Assembly: GCA_963920665.1 (NCBI GenBank)
Contig: OY987273.1
Location: 13,952,501 to 14,016,500, forward strand
Direction of reading: 5' to 3'
Source: Straminergon stramineum
Taxonomy: Eukaryota; Streptophyta; Bryopsida; Hypnales; Calliergonaceae
DNA: 64,000 nt
This document shows, piece after piece, positions 13,197-24,473 of the stretch. Position 1 is the stretch's first letter; every line of letters starts with the position of its first letter. The notes under the pieces were generated by a model. It searched no databases, had not been told where the DNA came from, and worked only from the letters and a program-made list of their open reading frames with translations. The position numbers were made by a program, and so were the translations under genes.

Positions 13197-15917
13197 TCAA
13201 AGTTCAATGGCATAAGCCGGGGTTGATGCTGGGTCCAGCTCCAGACACTCAGCGGGCACTCCTTTGATGTTTTCCTCAGTTACAAGTAATGCAGGTACAC
13301 GATGTGAAAATTTATGCAGGTCGTATTTCACTGTCAGCGGGTACGCATCTCCATTAGGAACCCACAGGGTTTTGAAACCTGCAAGTTTCTCGAGTCTTAC
13401 CACTCTTCCTGCGCCAGTAATTGCTGAAAAATCGCTTCTGATTAATACGAAGTCATACCGAAATTGAACTCTTCCGAAAGCATTTGAGATCGTCTGCTCG
13501 TTATCGTAGTCTCTGTAAATTGCCCAGACTTCAGCTCTCTTTGGATAGACCTCGTATCCATTCTTGTATCTCTTGATCGTCATCGGATGTGAAAACATAT
13601 TTATCGAGTCGAATTCAACTTCATCACCAAGTTTGAACTCACCACAGCTGATAGAAAGATCACGTTCATTCAACCATTGAAAGGAGTCTTTGAATGGATG
13701 AACTGGCTCCAGCCATACTGCTTCCACGGCGAATGGATCTCGACTTACTTTATTCACCTGACAATAGAACCGCGGCATACCATCTGTTTCGTCAAAGACT
13801 GCCCAAACCTGGTTCTTCCTCACATGGCGTTCAGTACGATCTGCATCAAAGTCATGGAAATCGGGATCAGGCACAACTATAGCTTCTTCTGCTGAAGCTG
13901 GAGAGGAGGAGCAGTTTGTCCCATTGGCTGCTTCCTTGTCATGTCCACCAGCACCATTAATCTTGCCATGGCAAACAGAGGAATTCCCCAAATTCTGCAC
14001 CGACGTAGCATCACTTGTATTGACAGCCTTTCGACTCCATCCATCATCCATCTTCGATCGTGAGACTCGTGTAGAATCACGAGTTGGTATGCCTAATTTT
14101 GCTGCAAGCTCTCTTCTGAACCTTTCTGCCAATTGCTCCTGCAAGGGATCCTTCGATCTATCTCCTACAAATCCAGGTTTACGACCTAAACTACCACCAT
14201 CACCCCATATATCCTCATTCTCATCCTCATTATCATCACCACCACCATCATCACATACCAAAGACTTGCCCTTCTCCATCCTACTATCGCTATGCGTCTT
14301 TGCCACTGGGGTAGCTTCGAACTCATTGTCGCTTCCACCGAGTTCGTACGCCACATACCTTCTGTGACGGGAAGACTTCCTAGCAAAATCTGCACCGCTC
14401 CCATGAGCTGAATTGGATCGTTCAAGATCCGCTTCGTCCTCGTCCCCGTCATCACTGTCTCTCTTCCGCTTCTTTAGACGATTCTTAGTCCCAGCCTTCA
14501 TAGCGGCTTTCCTTATGGCTTCTTCCCGCCTCTTCATTAACCGCTCCATAGCCTCGTGTGTCTTAGCATTCTCACGAGCCTTCTTTATAGCTTCTCTCTC
14601 TTGTTGCCGGAACAGTTTCTCCTTCTCTTTCTCTTTCCTCTTCAGTTCCCTCTCTGTATCTACTCTGTCTCTCTGAGCCTTACGATATGCTTCATGCACC
14701 AGGCTTGCAGCCGTTGCGGCTGAAGCACCCACGCCTGCAGTGCCTCCTGGTGCGTTATTTCCAACACCCGTTGTGGGTGTACCTCCAGGGAAGTGAGAAT
14801 ATCCATTGCCAGTCACATTGCCTGGTGCCACTCCACCATTTCGTACCCAGGTTTGAAAATTAAATGCGTTTTTCTTAGGAACAAGAGGAACAGGGCCAGC
14901 CTGGAATGAACTGTTGTTCCCAAACGACCCACGGGACCACGCGAACGCACTCGCCCCGTTTGCAGGGTGAACATTGATGTCATTTGCTAGGAATGGTTTG
15001 TGGCATTTCTGGCAAAGAAGTTGATAGCCCAAGTAGGTGCGCATGTATTGGTACTGCATTCGACAGAGGGGACAAGCCGTCCAGAATGTGTTGGAGGCTT
15101 GAGGTGCCTGAGCTCCTGTAGCAGTTGTCTGCGCAGTTGCTTGATATTGCGCTTGATAAGCAGAATACGTAGGTTTCGGTGTCTCCGTTGCCTGGGAGGC
15201 CATCTGAGAAACCCTGGACTCTCCACCTCGTTTCGAATCGTGCAGAAATCTTTTAGCCTTGTCCGACAGAACTCCAAAAGCCTCCCCAATCAACTTAAAT
15301 GCAGCCTCCGCTCCAATTGACTTGTTTTTGTCAGGATGCAGCATAAGAGCGAGCTTCCGATACTGCTTCTTGATTGTGCTATCATCCGACAGTGGCTCCA
15401 CCTGAGACAATGTGCTCACGAGGTTTAAGAACCGACCCTGATCCTGCCTTCACTGCCGTCCCAGCAAAGTTATGATACGATCTATCTATTTAACTGATAG
15501 TGAAAACAGGGGAAAATTAAGCAATTATAACCACGCTGTTAACGATGCCACAGCCATCCTAGGTCAAGGAGTTCTCTGTTCTCACCTCCGGGAGAACCAC
15601 TCCCTGCCAAAAACAGCAAACAGAGAGGAAAAACCCTCATGAGACTAGTACAAAGAGAAAGCTTACGATCAAGAAGTAATTAAGATTTAAAAAGTTACCT
15701 GAAGAATGCCATACCAATCCGTCTCATTGATCCCCAGTTTCACCTGAGCTGCAATATGGACATCCAAGACGGCTAACATTTGAACAGCACCATCCAGAGG
15801 AGGATACAGCTGTTGAGCTTTAATAATAAACTTCTTCGCACCCGCAAAATCCAGCATTGCAAATTTCTGCTCCGCAATGTCTCTCGCCCGAATTGCTTCA
15901 TCTCTGTTGCACTCCAT
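13197..15917 (-). CDS. J-domain protein with C-terminal DUF3444, two exons, 807 aa
   Basis: Exon 1 is 15699-15917 (73 aa) and exon 2 is 13197-15401 (734 aa). The start is the ATG at 15915-15917 (MECNRDEAIR); a TTG lies just before it. Residues 1-66 form the helical N-terminal part seen in plant proteins of this group. The J domain covers about 67-128, with HPD at 95-97, so it should stimulate an Hsp70 ATPase. A zinc-ribbon-like pair CPLC (183-186) and CQKC (203-206) follows. Next come a long Arg/Lys/Glu-rich helix with a basic KNRLKKRKR signal that suggests nuclear location, an acidic linker, and DUF3444 (about 588-807), whose conserved FSHRVP core is visible. Length and domain order are normal for this plant family. 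Its client proteins are unknown. It is the only apparently intact host gene in the window. Confidence 0.93.
15402..15698 (-). other. Intron 1 of the J-domain gene (297 bp)
   Basis: On the minus strand the donor is CTTCAG|GTAACT and the acceptor is TCTCAG|GTGGAG, a canonical GT-AG pair. The intron is phase 0 and falls inside the J domain, between DWYGILQ and VEPLSDD. Joining the exons gives an uninterrupted J domain. Reading through the intron in either exon frame meets stops, which supports the junction. Confidence 0.9.
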
Positions 15918-17000
15918 CAAGCCTCAAGCCAGCGAGGCGACAAGTGCCAACTTGCCGCCCCCACTTACACTCTCTCAATTTGCGCGTTTACTCACCTGTA
16001 CACTTTTGGACCTCCCACTCCAACAACACCGTGCAAAAGGTGATACAACAGGATTCGAGTTCCACACTCGGAGAATTTTCCCGTCACAAAGGTCCACCGA
16101 TAACTACAATAAAAAACTGCTAGGCTTGGCCGCAGAGCGCATTTTTAGAAGAACCCACCGTAAAGACACCTAAAATCCTAATACTCCCGAAACACCGCCA
16201 CCTCATGTCCCATTCTAAACGCCTCCTCTCCAATTCAGTACCTCTACAAGTGCCCCTGCCATGATCGTCCCCTACCAGCGAGAAATTCCTGACGCTCAGC
16301 ATGGCCTCGCATTCTAATTCCCCACTGAAAGACAGCAAACACCTGCAGAAATCGACACTCCCAAAAGCAAATCCTCATGTCACACCCGCTAACACGAAAA
16401 AAAACGAAATCCATCATCGCCTCTCCACTAGTTACATTTCAAACCCTAACGAACCACCGAAATTTCTCCGCCACTGAAAAAACCGTAACCTACACCAAAA
16501 ACCCCACTCCTGCAACCGTAAGTCCACCATCACTCTACTATCACCCTCCTCGTCGTGTTCGAAATACAGTCATCTCCCCGTTCCCCTGTACACCATGCGA
16601 AACAAGCTACTGCACAATAGCTACCGTAACTTCAGTCACTCAGCAAAATGGAGCCTACTCTAGCAATCCCGGGCGCCAAATTTCAAACCCCAGCACTCAC
16701 TGGAAATGCTCGCAGAGTCTCTGCTCGAGTCCAAATTGGCAACTTACACAAACATCGCCATTGCGAGAATCTGCGGTCGCGGAAACACAGGCACCCATTA
16801 GATGGCCTTGAACATGCGGCGTCGTCAAGAGCCTCCCCAGACGCTCACCGAACCTATTCCTTCTCCGGATCTATTGTAAATCCGAGCCTACCTTGGCCCA
16901 AACCTAGTACTCAAAACGGCGGCCCGTAATATTTGCAGGGGAAACTGAACCCTTTAATTCTTTGAGCAGATCCGATCCCGGGACCCAGCAAGCCAACCGT
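15918..17000 (-). promoter_or_regulatory. GC-richer 5' region of the J-domain gene
   Basis: Base composition is clearly richer in G+C and CpG than in the flanking AT-rich DNA. The block abuts the start codon of the J-domain gene, as expected for its promoter and 5' leader. Open frames on the plus strand here are Pro/Ser/Thr-rich with no recognisable domain, and look like shadows. No TATA box could be assigned with confidence. Confidence 0.45.
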
Positions 17001-17259
17001 ATAATGACGGGGCAACTAAAAACCCATGCCCCAATGCAACCGGCATTGGTCTTTCTTTAATCCTGGCCTTGCTATTTTCCATCCCTAACCCGGAAATTGG
17101 GCAAAATATAAAGCACTTGCAAGTTAGCTCACATAGAATCTTTGCTTCTTTTTTTTTATAATGTAGAAAAGTCCATTTGAGGTTTGGATTGTCAACTTTA
17201 CATAGGGTCGATTTTTTTTTTTTAAAAGTTGCCAAAATGGAATGAAGGCCAACTTTGTC

Positions 17260-17660
17260 TACTTTAAAATCTCCATATTGTCTCTCCTCCCGTCTCTGAA
17301 TTGGAGATGCTCTTGGGCCATCTTCACAGCGCAACTTCAATGCACTCCTCCATAAACTCCTAACTTTCACTGTTTTAGTTCGAACTTCTAATTTTATATT
17401 TTTTATCATTGGAATTTCTAATCATGAACCAACAAAAAGTTAGAAGTTTATATGGAGGAGCAATTGACAAAAAGATGCTCTTAGGCCATCTTCACAACAC
17501 AACTTCAATGCACTCCTCCATAAACTTCTAACTTTTCACCATTTTAGTTAGAACTTCTAATTTTATATTTTTATCATTGGAATTTCTAATTAGAAACCAA
17601 CAAAAAGTTAGAAGTTTATTTGGAGGAGCAATTGGCAAAATGGACTGAGGATGTCCTTAG
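17260..17660. repeat. Tandem repeat of a palindromic unit, period about 168 bp
   Basis: GATGCTCTTGGGCCATCTTC at 17306 recurs as GATGCTCTTAGGCCATCTTC at 17474, and a third diverged start (GATGTCCTTAG) lies at 17650. Each unit is itself palindromic: CTCCTCCATAAACTTCTAAC near its start pairs with GTTAGAAGTTTATATGGAG near its end. The word GAGATGCTCTTGGGCC, read on the other strand, resembles the ends of common plant MITEs. It was probably a foldback MITE duplicated in tandem. Confidence 0.65.
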
Positions 17661-19671
17661 AGTCCATGATAGAAGAGAGAAAGTAAAATGGTTTTCAAAA
17701 GATTTCATACACTTCAAAAATTGTCATGACTATTTAAGAAAAAAAATTTCAGCAAAATCTCGACATATCAAGGTAGAAGTGAAGCACTTAGATTAAATCA
17801 TTTTTCAAATTATTTAAATAAAATTTTGACACTTCTCAACTTTAACTCAGATTTAATAGTGAAAAATATTTTAATTACAATAAATAAATTTCAAGATTCT
17901 TCAGTAAGAATATTGAAATTATTTTAGAAATTTGTGGTATTCCTGATTTTTAAAATTTTAATTATTAAATTATTGTTGATTGAATATGACTCCAAATATT
18001 TCTATTTTTCATAAATTATTACAAAAGTCTCCAAAAATTTGTGAAAATTTTGAAAAGTATATACAACAATTACATATAGTTTTTTATGATCTCTTGTATA
18101 TTTTTGGAATGAATTTTTAAAAAAAAATTTAGAACATATTTTGAATCAATCATATATCAATGAATGAAACCTTACATGTCTAAAACTCTTGCCATAAGTT
18201 TTTTAAAATAGAAATTTCATTACACTTACTAGAAATTCTGTTAAAAATTTACTTGTATTAAAAGGATTTTTTCACTAATAAATTTTATTGGATTTTTTTA
18301 AAATAAAAAATAAAAAATCTTTAAAGAATAATTGAATTTTTTTGCATAGTCCGCCATTTGTACTACAACATGTTTAAATTTGTTTAAAATATCTAAATCT
18401 TCAATTTCACTATAGCAATTTTTATGAGTGTATAAGAAATTTTGAGAGACACTATAGTTCCAGAGCTTTTTGGATAAAATGATTTAAGATTAGAGATGAA
18501 TTTAGCCAAAAGAAATGAACTTCATCTTCGTAAATTTTTGTTATCTTTCCATCTCTACATGAATTATATTAGAACCTTGCATCAAAGTCATGAAGCAATG
18601 AGTAACCATACTATTCACATTCCTAAAGATTAAGTAAAAATTGTTTTTTCAACACAATTGGATGAACTTCATTTGTGTAGTTCATCCATTTCACTCTTCA
18701 AAGTAATCAAAAGCCTTTTGTTAGATACAATGTCTTTTGGGGATTAATGAACCTATAACCTCTAGCTCTCACTTCAACAAACTTTCCTTAGTATACTTCT
18801 ATAAATGTGAAAATTTCAATTCTAATGACTAATAGCAATTTTTGTTTGAATAAAGTCAAATTGGTAGTTCATTATCTACTTGTCCTAGTGAATTAGAGTC
18901 AATTTCTATTGTAAATCCAATACACACATATAGATTTGAACCAATTTTAAATGGATAGATAGGAAAGGTGTCAAGTAGATTTTGTGATCTTTTAATACTA
19001 AGAGTCATCTTTTCATTTTAAAGACTGAAAGTCTAAAAGTCAAATTTCAAGAAGATAATTCATACAAGTGGTATGATTGGCATGCAAATTGTGTTATATT
19101 TATATTCCCCTTCAATTTGAATTTATTGTCAAATTAGCTTGTACTTCAATTTTGTAAAGTATAATCCTTTTGTGTGCCCCATGTAGGGTGTATGCCAATT
19201 TAATATTTGTAAGACAAATTGAATATTAATTGTGGAGTTTGAAATCCCTGTGAGTATATATGAAGGAGAGCCATTAAACAAAGTCAATCTTATCATTAAT
19301 TTGATCAAGTAGCAAGATCCAAAGATTCATTAGGAAAACAATGAGAACTCAAAGGGATTGCGAATCCCATACAAAAGAGGATAACATAGAACTTTGGTCA
19401 AAAAAAGAAATTTTAGAAAAAAAGATTTTTTTTTTCTAGCCATTAAACTGCAAGGCCTGATTAGCATGGGACAATTCAATTACAAAAAAATTTAAAAAAA
19501 AATAATATGAAAATTAATTAAAATTTTTAAAAATTAGAGATTTGATTTAGCATTAGTGCGACCACATCAGATTGCTATTTTTTATATTTCAATTTTTTTA
19601 TGATTATTTTAATATTATTCTACTCATGCAAAAAAATCTTCATATTCAATTTTTTCAATTTTTTTTCAATA
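17661..19671. other. Very AT-rich stretch without gene
   Basis: Long A and T runs and no open frame worth naming on either strand. I see no element ends within it. Confidence 0.5.
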
Positions 19672-20237
19672 CTCCCTCCGTCCCAAAATGATCTTCCTGT
19701 TGGACAAAGTATTCTAGATTAAGGCGAAAAATAACAATTTTTGAACCCATTTCACATTGTAAGTAGGTTGTGGTGCACTTCTAATGTCCTAGAAATTTTG
19801 AGTTTTGGAACCCTTGTCAAAGTGCAGTTTGGGAGTTTTGAAAAGTGGAATTTTTTAGGCATTTTCAAGGAGCACAGTGGACACATAACTATTGAGTGTG
19901 AGGTCATTGTTTTTTAGGCACTTAGAATGTGCCCAAGACCATGTGTGGACCTTTGTACCACCTTCCAAAACTTCATCTCCTTCAACCAAGAAACACGCAA
20001 AGAGATGCAAAAAATAAAAATGAAGAGTGTTGATTGACATCTTTAGTCATTTAATTTGAATTTTGATTGATGATTGCATGGATGGAAGGGAAACTATTGC
20101 TTAGAGTTGTTTTGCTAGTCCCAATTAGCAACCAAAAGTCGAATTTGACTAATTCTCACTTCATTAAGTGCAATAGGAAGATCATTTTGGGACAAAAAAT
20201 TGAGTCCAACAAGAAGATCATTTTGGGACGGAGGTAG
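19672..20237. mobile_element. Stowaway/mariner-like MITE, 566 bp, TA duplication
   Basis: The left end CTCCCTCCGTCCCAAAATGA pairs with the right end ATTTTGGGACGGAGGTAG. Both are flanked by TA (19670-19671 and 20238-20239), the classic Stowaway end sequence and target. Just inside the right end a second copy of the terminal phrase GAAGATCATTTTGGGAC occurs about 35 bases earlier, so the right terminus is duplicated. At 566 bp it is longer than typical Stowaway elements. No transposase is encoded. The one modest open frame (19855-20040, minus) is probably chance. Confidence 0.85.
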
Positions 20238-20239
20238 TA

Positions 20240-22340
20240 TTTTTTATTGTGTCTTTATTTATCATTGATGATGAATTGTAGCCATTGTTCTTCAAAGGGG
20301 CTATGAGTTCTATTGAGGGGAACTTCTCAAAGGGAAGCACCCCTTTGGAAGATGTTTTTTTTTCCTAATGGATTCCTTTGAGAAATCAAGGAAAAATTAA
20401 TTGTTGAGGAAGGAATGTCAAAGTTGGCCAATTGCTAGGGATTGGTTGCTTGAGTTTTTTTTGTAGAAATTGACATAGTCCTTGATCAATTTGACAAAGA
20501 ATAACAAATTATCAAATTGTTTGGAATTATACAAATTTATATAGTATAACGAATGATTGAATGTATCGCATATAAACTATTGGACTTCAAAATTGGTTAT
20601 GAGTCTAATTGAAAGTGTAGTTTATACATGTTGATAAATTAATTGATTACGATCTAATCAACCAAAAATTAGCTTCTAGTTGAATAGTAATAGGAAGTAT
20701 GACTCCATTCATGGAATTTGTGTAATACATGCGGAGGATGTATAAATTAATCTAGTTTAGTTGTCAAATATTGTGAACATCTTGTTTTCATTGCATAGCA
20801 ATTTGATGAATAGAATTGGAATGAATGCTTAGAAAAATTGTGCATAGCAAGTGAATTGTAGTCATCACAACTAATTAGATGCTTACCATTATAGTTGAAC
20901 TAACTATGGTAATGGATGAAATGACCTTGCCACAATGCCACAACTATGCTAGAATGTGAGCTTGGAGTTATGAGCCTATAAGCTATGAGCTTGGAGCTTG
21001 GGAGCCTAGAGCCTCCAAAACTTTTTTTGGAGAATTTTTTGCCATCCAATTTTTTTTCTTCATGTAATTTTTAAAAATAGAGAAAAACATTCTATTTATA
21101 GTAAGTATTGTGACCTATGACTGCGTCCCCTATAACTATAGATTGTATCAAATGATATAGTTTAATGTACTAAATTTTTTTTGCTATGTAGTTAGGCTTT
21201 CAAATTTTTATGCAAAGTTTTAGCATTTTGTTTATCCAAAATAGCAAGGAACATGTCAAATGCTTCAAATCTTCAAGCCCTCTGTCATTTTTGCAAAATT
21301 GTATGGTATAATTTTGACTAGCTAAATTGAATACAAAGAACCAAGATTGCTCAAATATCCCATAACAATTGGGATTTCGGATATGAAGTAGTTTAAGAAG
21401 ACATGTGGAGGATGAGTTTATAACCTAAATGTTAGGGTGAGATGACAACCACAAGCCATTGTGGATTTGTGGTAGACACCTCACTTAATCTTGAGGTGTT
21501 TTACTTTATGTAATTTTCAATTTTAAAATAGGGCTTTCGAGATAACAATAATGTATTGCCAAGTGTTGACATCTTAAAAAAAATAGAAAGAATCACCCAA
21601 AAAAGAAGAAATTAAAAAAAATGAAAGACAAAGAAAATGGGGAATGAAAAAAATGGGGAAAGAAAAATAATTGGGAGAGAAAAAAATGGGGAGAGGAAAA
21701 AAATGGAAAAATGAAGAAGAACACATTGGAATTAAAAAGAATATGAAGAAGTTTTGAAAATGGAAAAATACTTGGAAAATATGGAAAGAAAAAACAATTC
21801 CAAATTCATATATGCATTATTGAAATAGGGGGTAGGGTGGTACATTTCAATAAATTATATATACTAATTGCAAAACAGTTTACTAATGAATCATGCTTTT
21901 CTATTTTATGAATGCTTTTCTATTTTTAATTCCATAAGCTCTAAGTCGTTTCAATCTTAATATATGTGAATGAATACAATACGAGTGAAGTATATAGATA
22001 AATGAGTTCATGCTTACTCTAAAACTATGATGATTCTTGCTCGAATTAGAAGTAACTTCGATTCGTTGAAGCTATAACTTGGTGCATGAATGAATTTGTC
22101 AACGTGGATGTCCATCTTGCAAAAGTAGCGGTACAAGTAGTATAGTTGCTTGCAATTCACATATTGATGACAACCTCTAATAGCAGAAACAACCATGTTC
22201 ATGAAGTTTGGTGTCGAATACAGAGGCCTTGCTTTGGGAAAACGCGGGGCTTCTAGCTACAACTAAATGTGGCTCAAATAATGGAAGATCTTGTGGTCAT
22301 ATAAAGTCACAAACATAATAATAAACCCCCAGATGATGCC
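20240..22340. other. AT-rich stretch with a purine-rich tract, no gene
   Basis: No coding region can be supported. Around 21590-21790 the plus strand is almost entirely purine, with irregular repeats of GAAAAAAATGGGGA-like words. The rest is ordinary AT-rich DNA. Confidence 0.5.
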
Positions 22341-22349
22341 ATATAAACC

Positions 22350-23160
22350 AAAATATTATCACATTTTCATATACCCCTCAAAAGATGTCATTCAGTCTCA
22401 ATATACATCATGTGTGGTAAAAAATAGTAGAAAAAAAGTCATATCTTTCATAAACTCCCCTTGAAGAAGTGTATGATAGATGAATGAGTGCCACGTCCGC
22501 TCTACAACTCCAAACTAAAAGTGTCATATGTCCTTGAAAAGATAACAAAAAGTTCTATAACCCCTTCAAAATTCACTCAAAACTAAGATATTGTCCGACT
22601 TTTATGGTTAGTCAAAGTTCACCTTTCCCAACTCAAAAGCAGCTCACCTATATTTCACTCTCAAGCTCATAACTTTCACATACTAACTCCAAATGAAGAA
22701 AATAAACCCATTTTGGAAAGATAAAATTGATATCTACAACCTCTTCAAGTTTCACTCAAATCTAAAAGACTGTCCACATTTCATAGCCTTTCAAAGTTCA
22801 CTCTCTTGAAAACCCGAAAGTATCTCTTCACCCTTCCACTTTCAAGCCCATAACTTTCACATACTAACTTCAAATGAAGAAAATAAACTCATTTCGGAAA
22901 GATAAAAGAAGTATCTACAATCTCCTCAAGTTTCACTCAAAACTAAGGTACTTTCTACCTTGTATAGTCTACCAAAGCTCACTCTCTTGAAAGTTTAAGG
23001 CAACTTCACAGCACTTCACTCCCAAACTCATAACTTACACATACTAACTCCAAACTTAATGAGTGATAACTTTTTGAAAACACAAAAATAAGATACACAA
23101 GCTCTCAAAATTTCATTATCAAACTCTCCATGTACAATGTGCAATGCCCTCTCAAAGTGA
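22350..23160. repeat. Tandem repeat array, monomer about 180 bp, 3-4 diverged copies
   Basis: The phrase CATAACTTTCACATACTAAC occurs at about 22668 and 22850 and, slightly changed, at about 23029, so the period is 180-181 bases. A companion phrase, TTTCACTCAAAACTAAG, recurs with the same spacing. More degraded copies can be traced on both sides. The monomer length is in the range of plant satellite DNA, but the array is short. Confidence 0.75.
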
Positions 23161-23174
23161 TGGGTTCCCCTAAG

Positions 23175-23290
23175 CTAACAAGGAGGAGGAAGAAGATGAC
23201 CCACCACCTCATCCACCACCTCAATCTCTATACCATCGACCACCTCAATCTCCATACCATCCACCTAAGCTAATGGATTTTGGCCACTAA
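23175..23290 (+). repeat. Short Pro-rich minisatellite
   Basis: Irregular repeats of CCACCACCTCAATCTCCATACCATC occur with a period near 30 bases. One frame would read Pro-Pro-Gln-Ser-Pro-Tyr-His repeats, but it is closed by stops on both sides, so I do not call a gene. Confidence 0.4.
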
Positions 23291-24473
23291 GATGCTGCAT
23301 GGGCCATAATACACCTATAGGCCACCTCCTATTCTAGATAAGTCTATCCACATCATCTACGTGGACTTTTAATCCATTAAAAACATATGGTTTTATTGTT
23401 CCTAATCGTTGGGTATCGATTTGGATTTGGGGCCTGAAAGTCTTGGACATGTTGAAGAGGCGATGAGGTGACAATGTAGGTCGCTCTTGGAGATAGAAGC
23501 CCACATGCTATAGCAACAAGGATTCCTCTCGGTTGAGATTGGTTCCACTCAAAATTGGCCAAACCTCTAGTACCTTAGGCCAATCAATTATCCACTTTCA
23601 CTTTGTACCTTTCATACATCTTTCAATGTCATCCCAACAAAACCAAAAGTCTGCCACTACCTCTCACTTACTCCTATACTCTTCTTTTCTTTCGCGGTAG
23701 GTGAGAGTTGGTATTTCCTTTCATCTCCTTGCAATTTTTGCGGTGCACTTTATATTTAAATCACGTTGTTGAGTTTTGCATTTTGCATTTGATTTGTAGC
23801 TAATCCTTGCTATTTGCCATTTCGAGGTGTCACAATCACTTTCAAATGCAACTGTAACATATAGGGAAAGATTTACCTCTAGCTATTTTTTTTTAATTCT
23901 CCATAGATCCTATAGAAGCTATGGTGGTCCTTGTTTAAATACAAGGTTGAGAAAAATTGATTTTGTTTGGTTAATGCAAGTCTCTAGCATTGTTAATTGG
24001 TATTTTCAACTTCCTCTTTGTATTTCCAAAAACTCCTTCTCCTTCCAAATATAGTACTTGAGTTCCACCCCCCTCAACTCCACACAATGTATTTAATGCT
24101 TCAACCATTTTGGGGGGATCTCTACTTCATCTTGCAACTTTCAACTTCTATTCTCCCTTTGATGGACTAGATCCACATGAATGTCCTTTCAAATAAGCAC
24201 AAAGTAAAATGTACTGTATTATTGCTGAAATGCTTCTTTGATGTATTTTTGAGTGTGTTTTTGCAAAGAAGTAGTCCAATACAACAAGCATGTCCTCTAT
24301 TGGTTCTCCATTTTGTCAATAGCAAAACCACTTCCGTACACAATCTGGACCGCATTCCAATTGGCCATTGCAATATCTGCCATGAATCCCTTGAAATTTG
24401 GGTGTTGTACTCCGTGTCGTGACATTACAATGTTTAAACACCTCCAGGATTGCATTTGAATCTCAGTATCTTC

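Noticed and set aside
13924..14676. Several plus-strand and other-frame minus-strand open frames within the J-domain gene
   Set aside because: Shadows of exon 2, where charged codon repeats keep other frames open.
16377..16929. Overlapping plus-strand open frames of 144 and 93 codons upstream of the J-domain gene
   Set aside because: They lie in the GC-richer promoter region, are Ser/Thr/Pro-rich in low-complexity fashion, and two frames are open at once, as expected of chance in such DNA.
16954..17409. 151-codon open frame on the minus strand
   Set aside because: Its start overlaps the tandem palindromic repeat, its composition is Lys-rich from A runs, and no domain is visible; probably chance.
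21590..21790. Lys/Glu-rich coding repeat
   Set aside because: A purine-rich low-complexity tract with stops in all frames.
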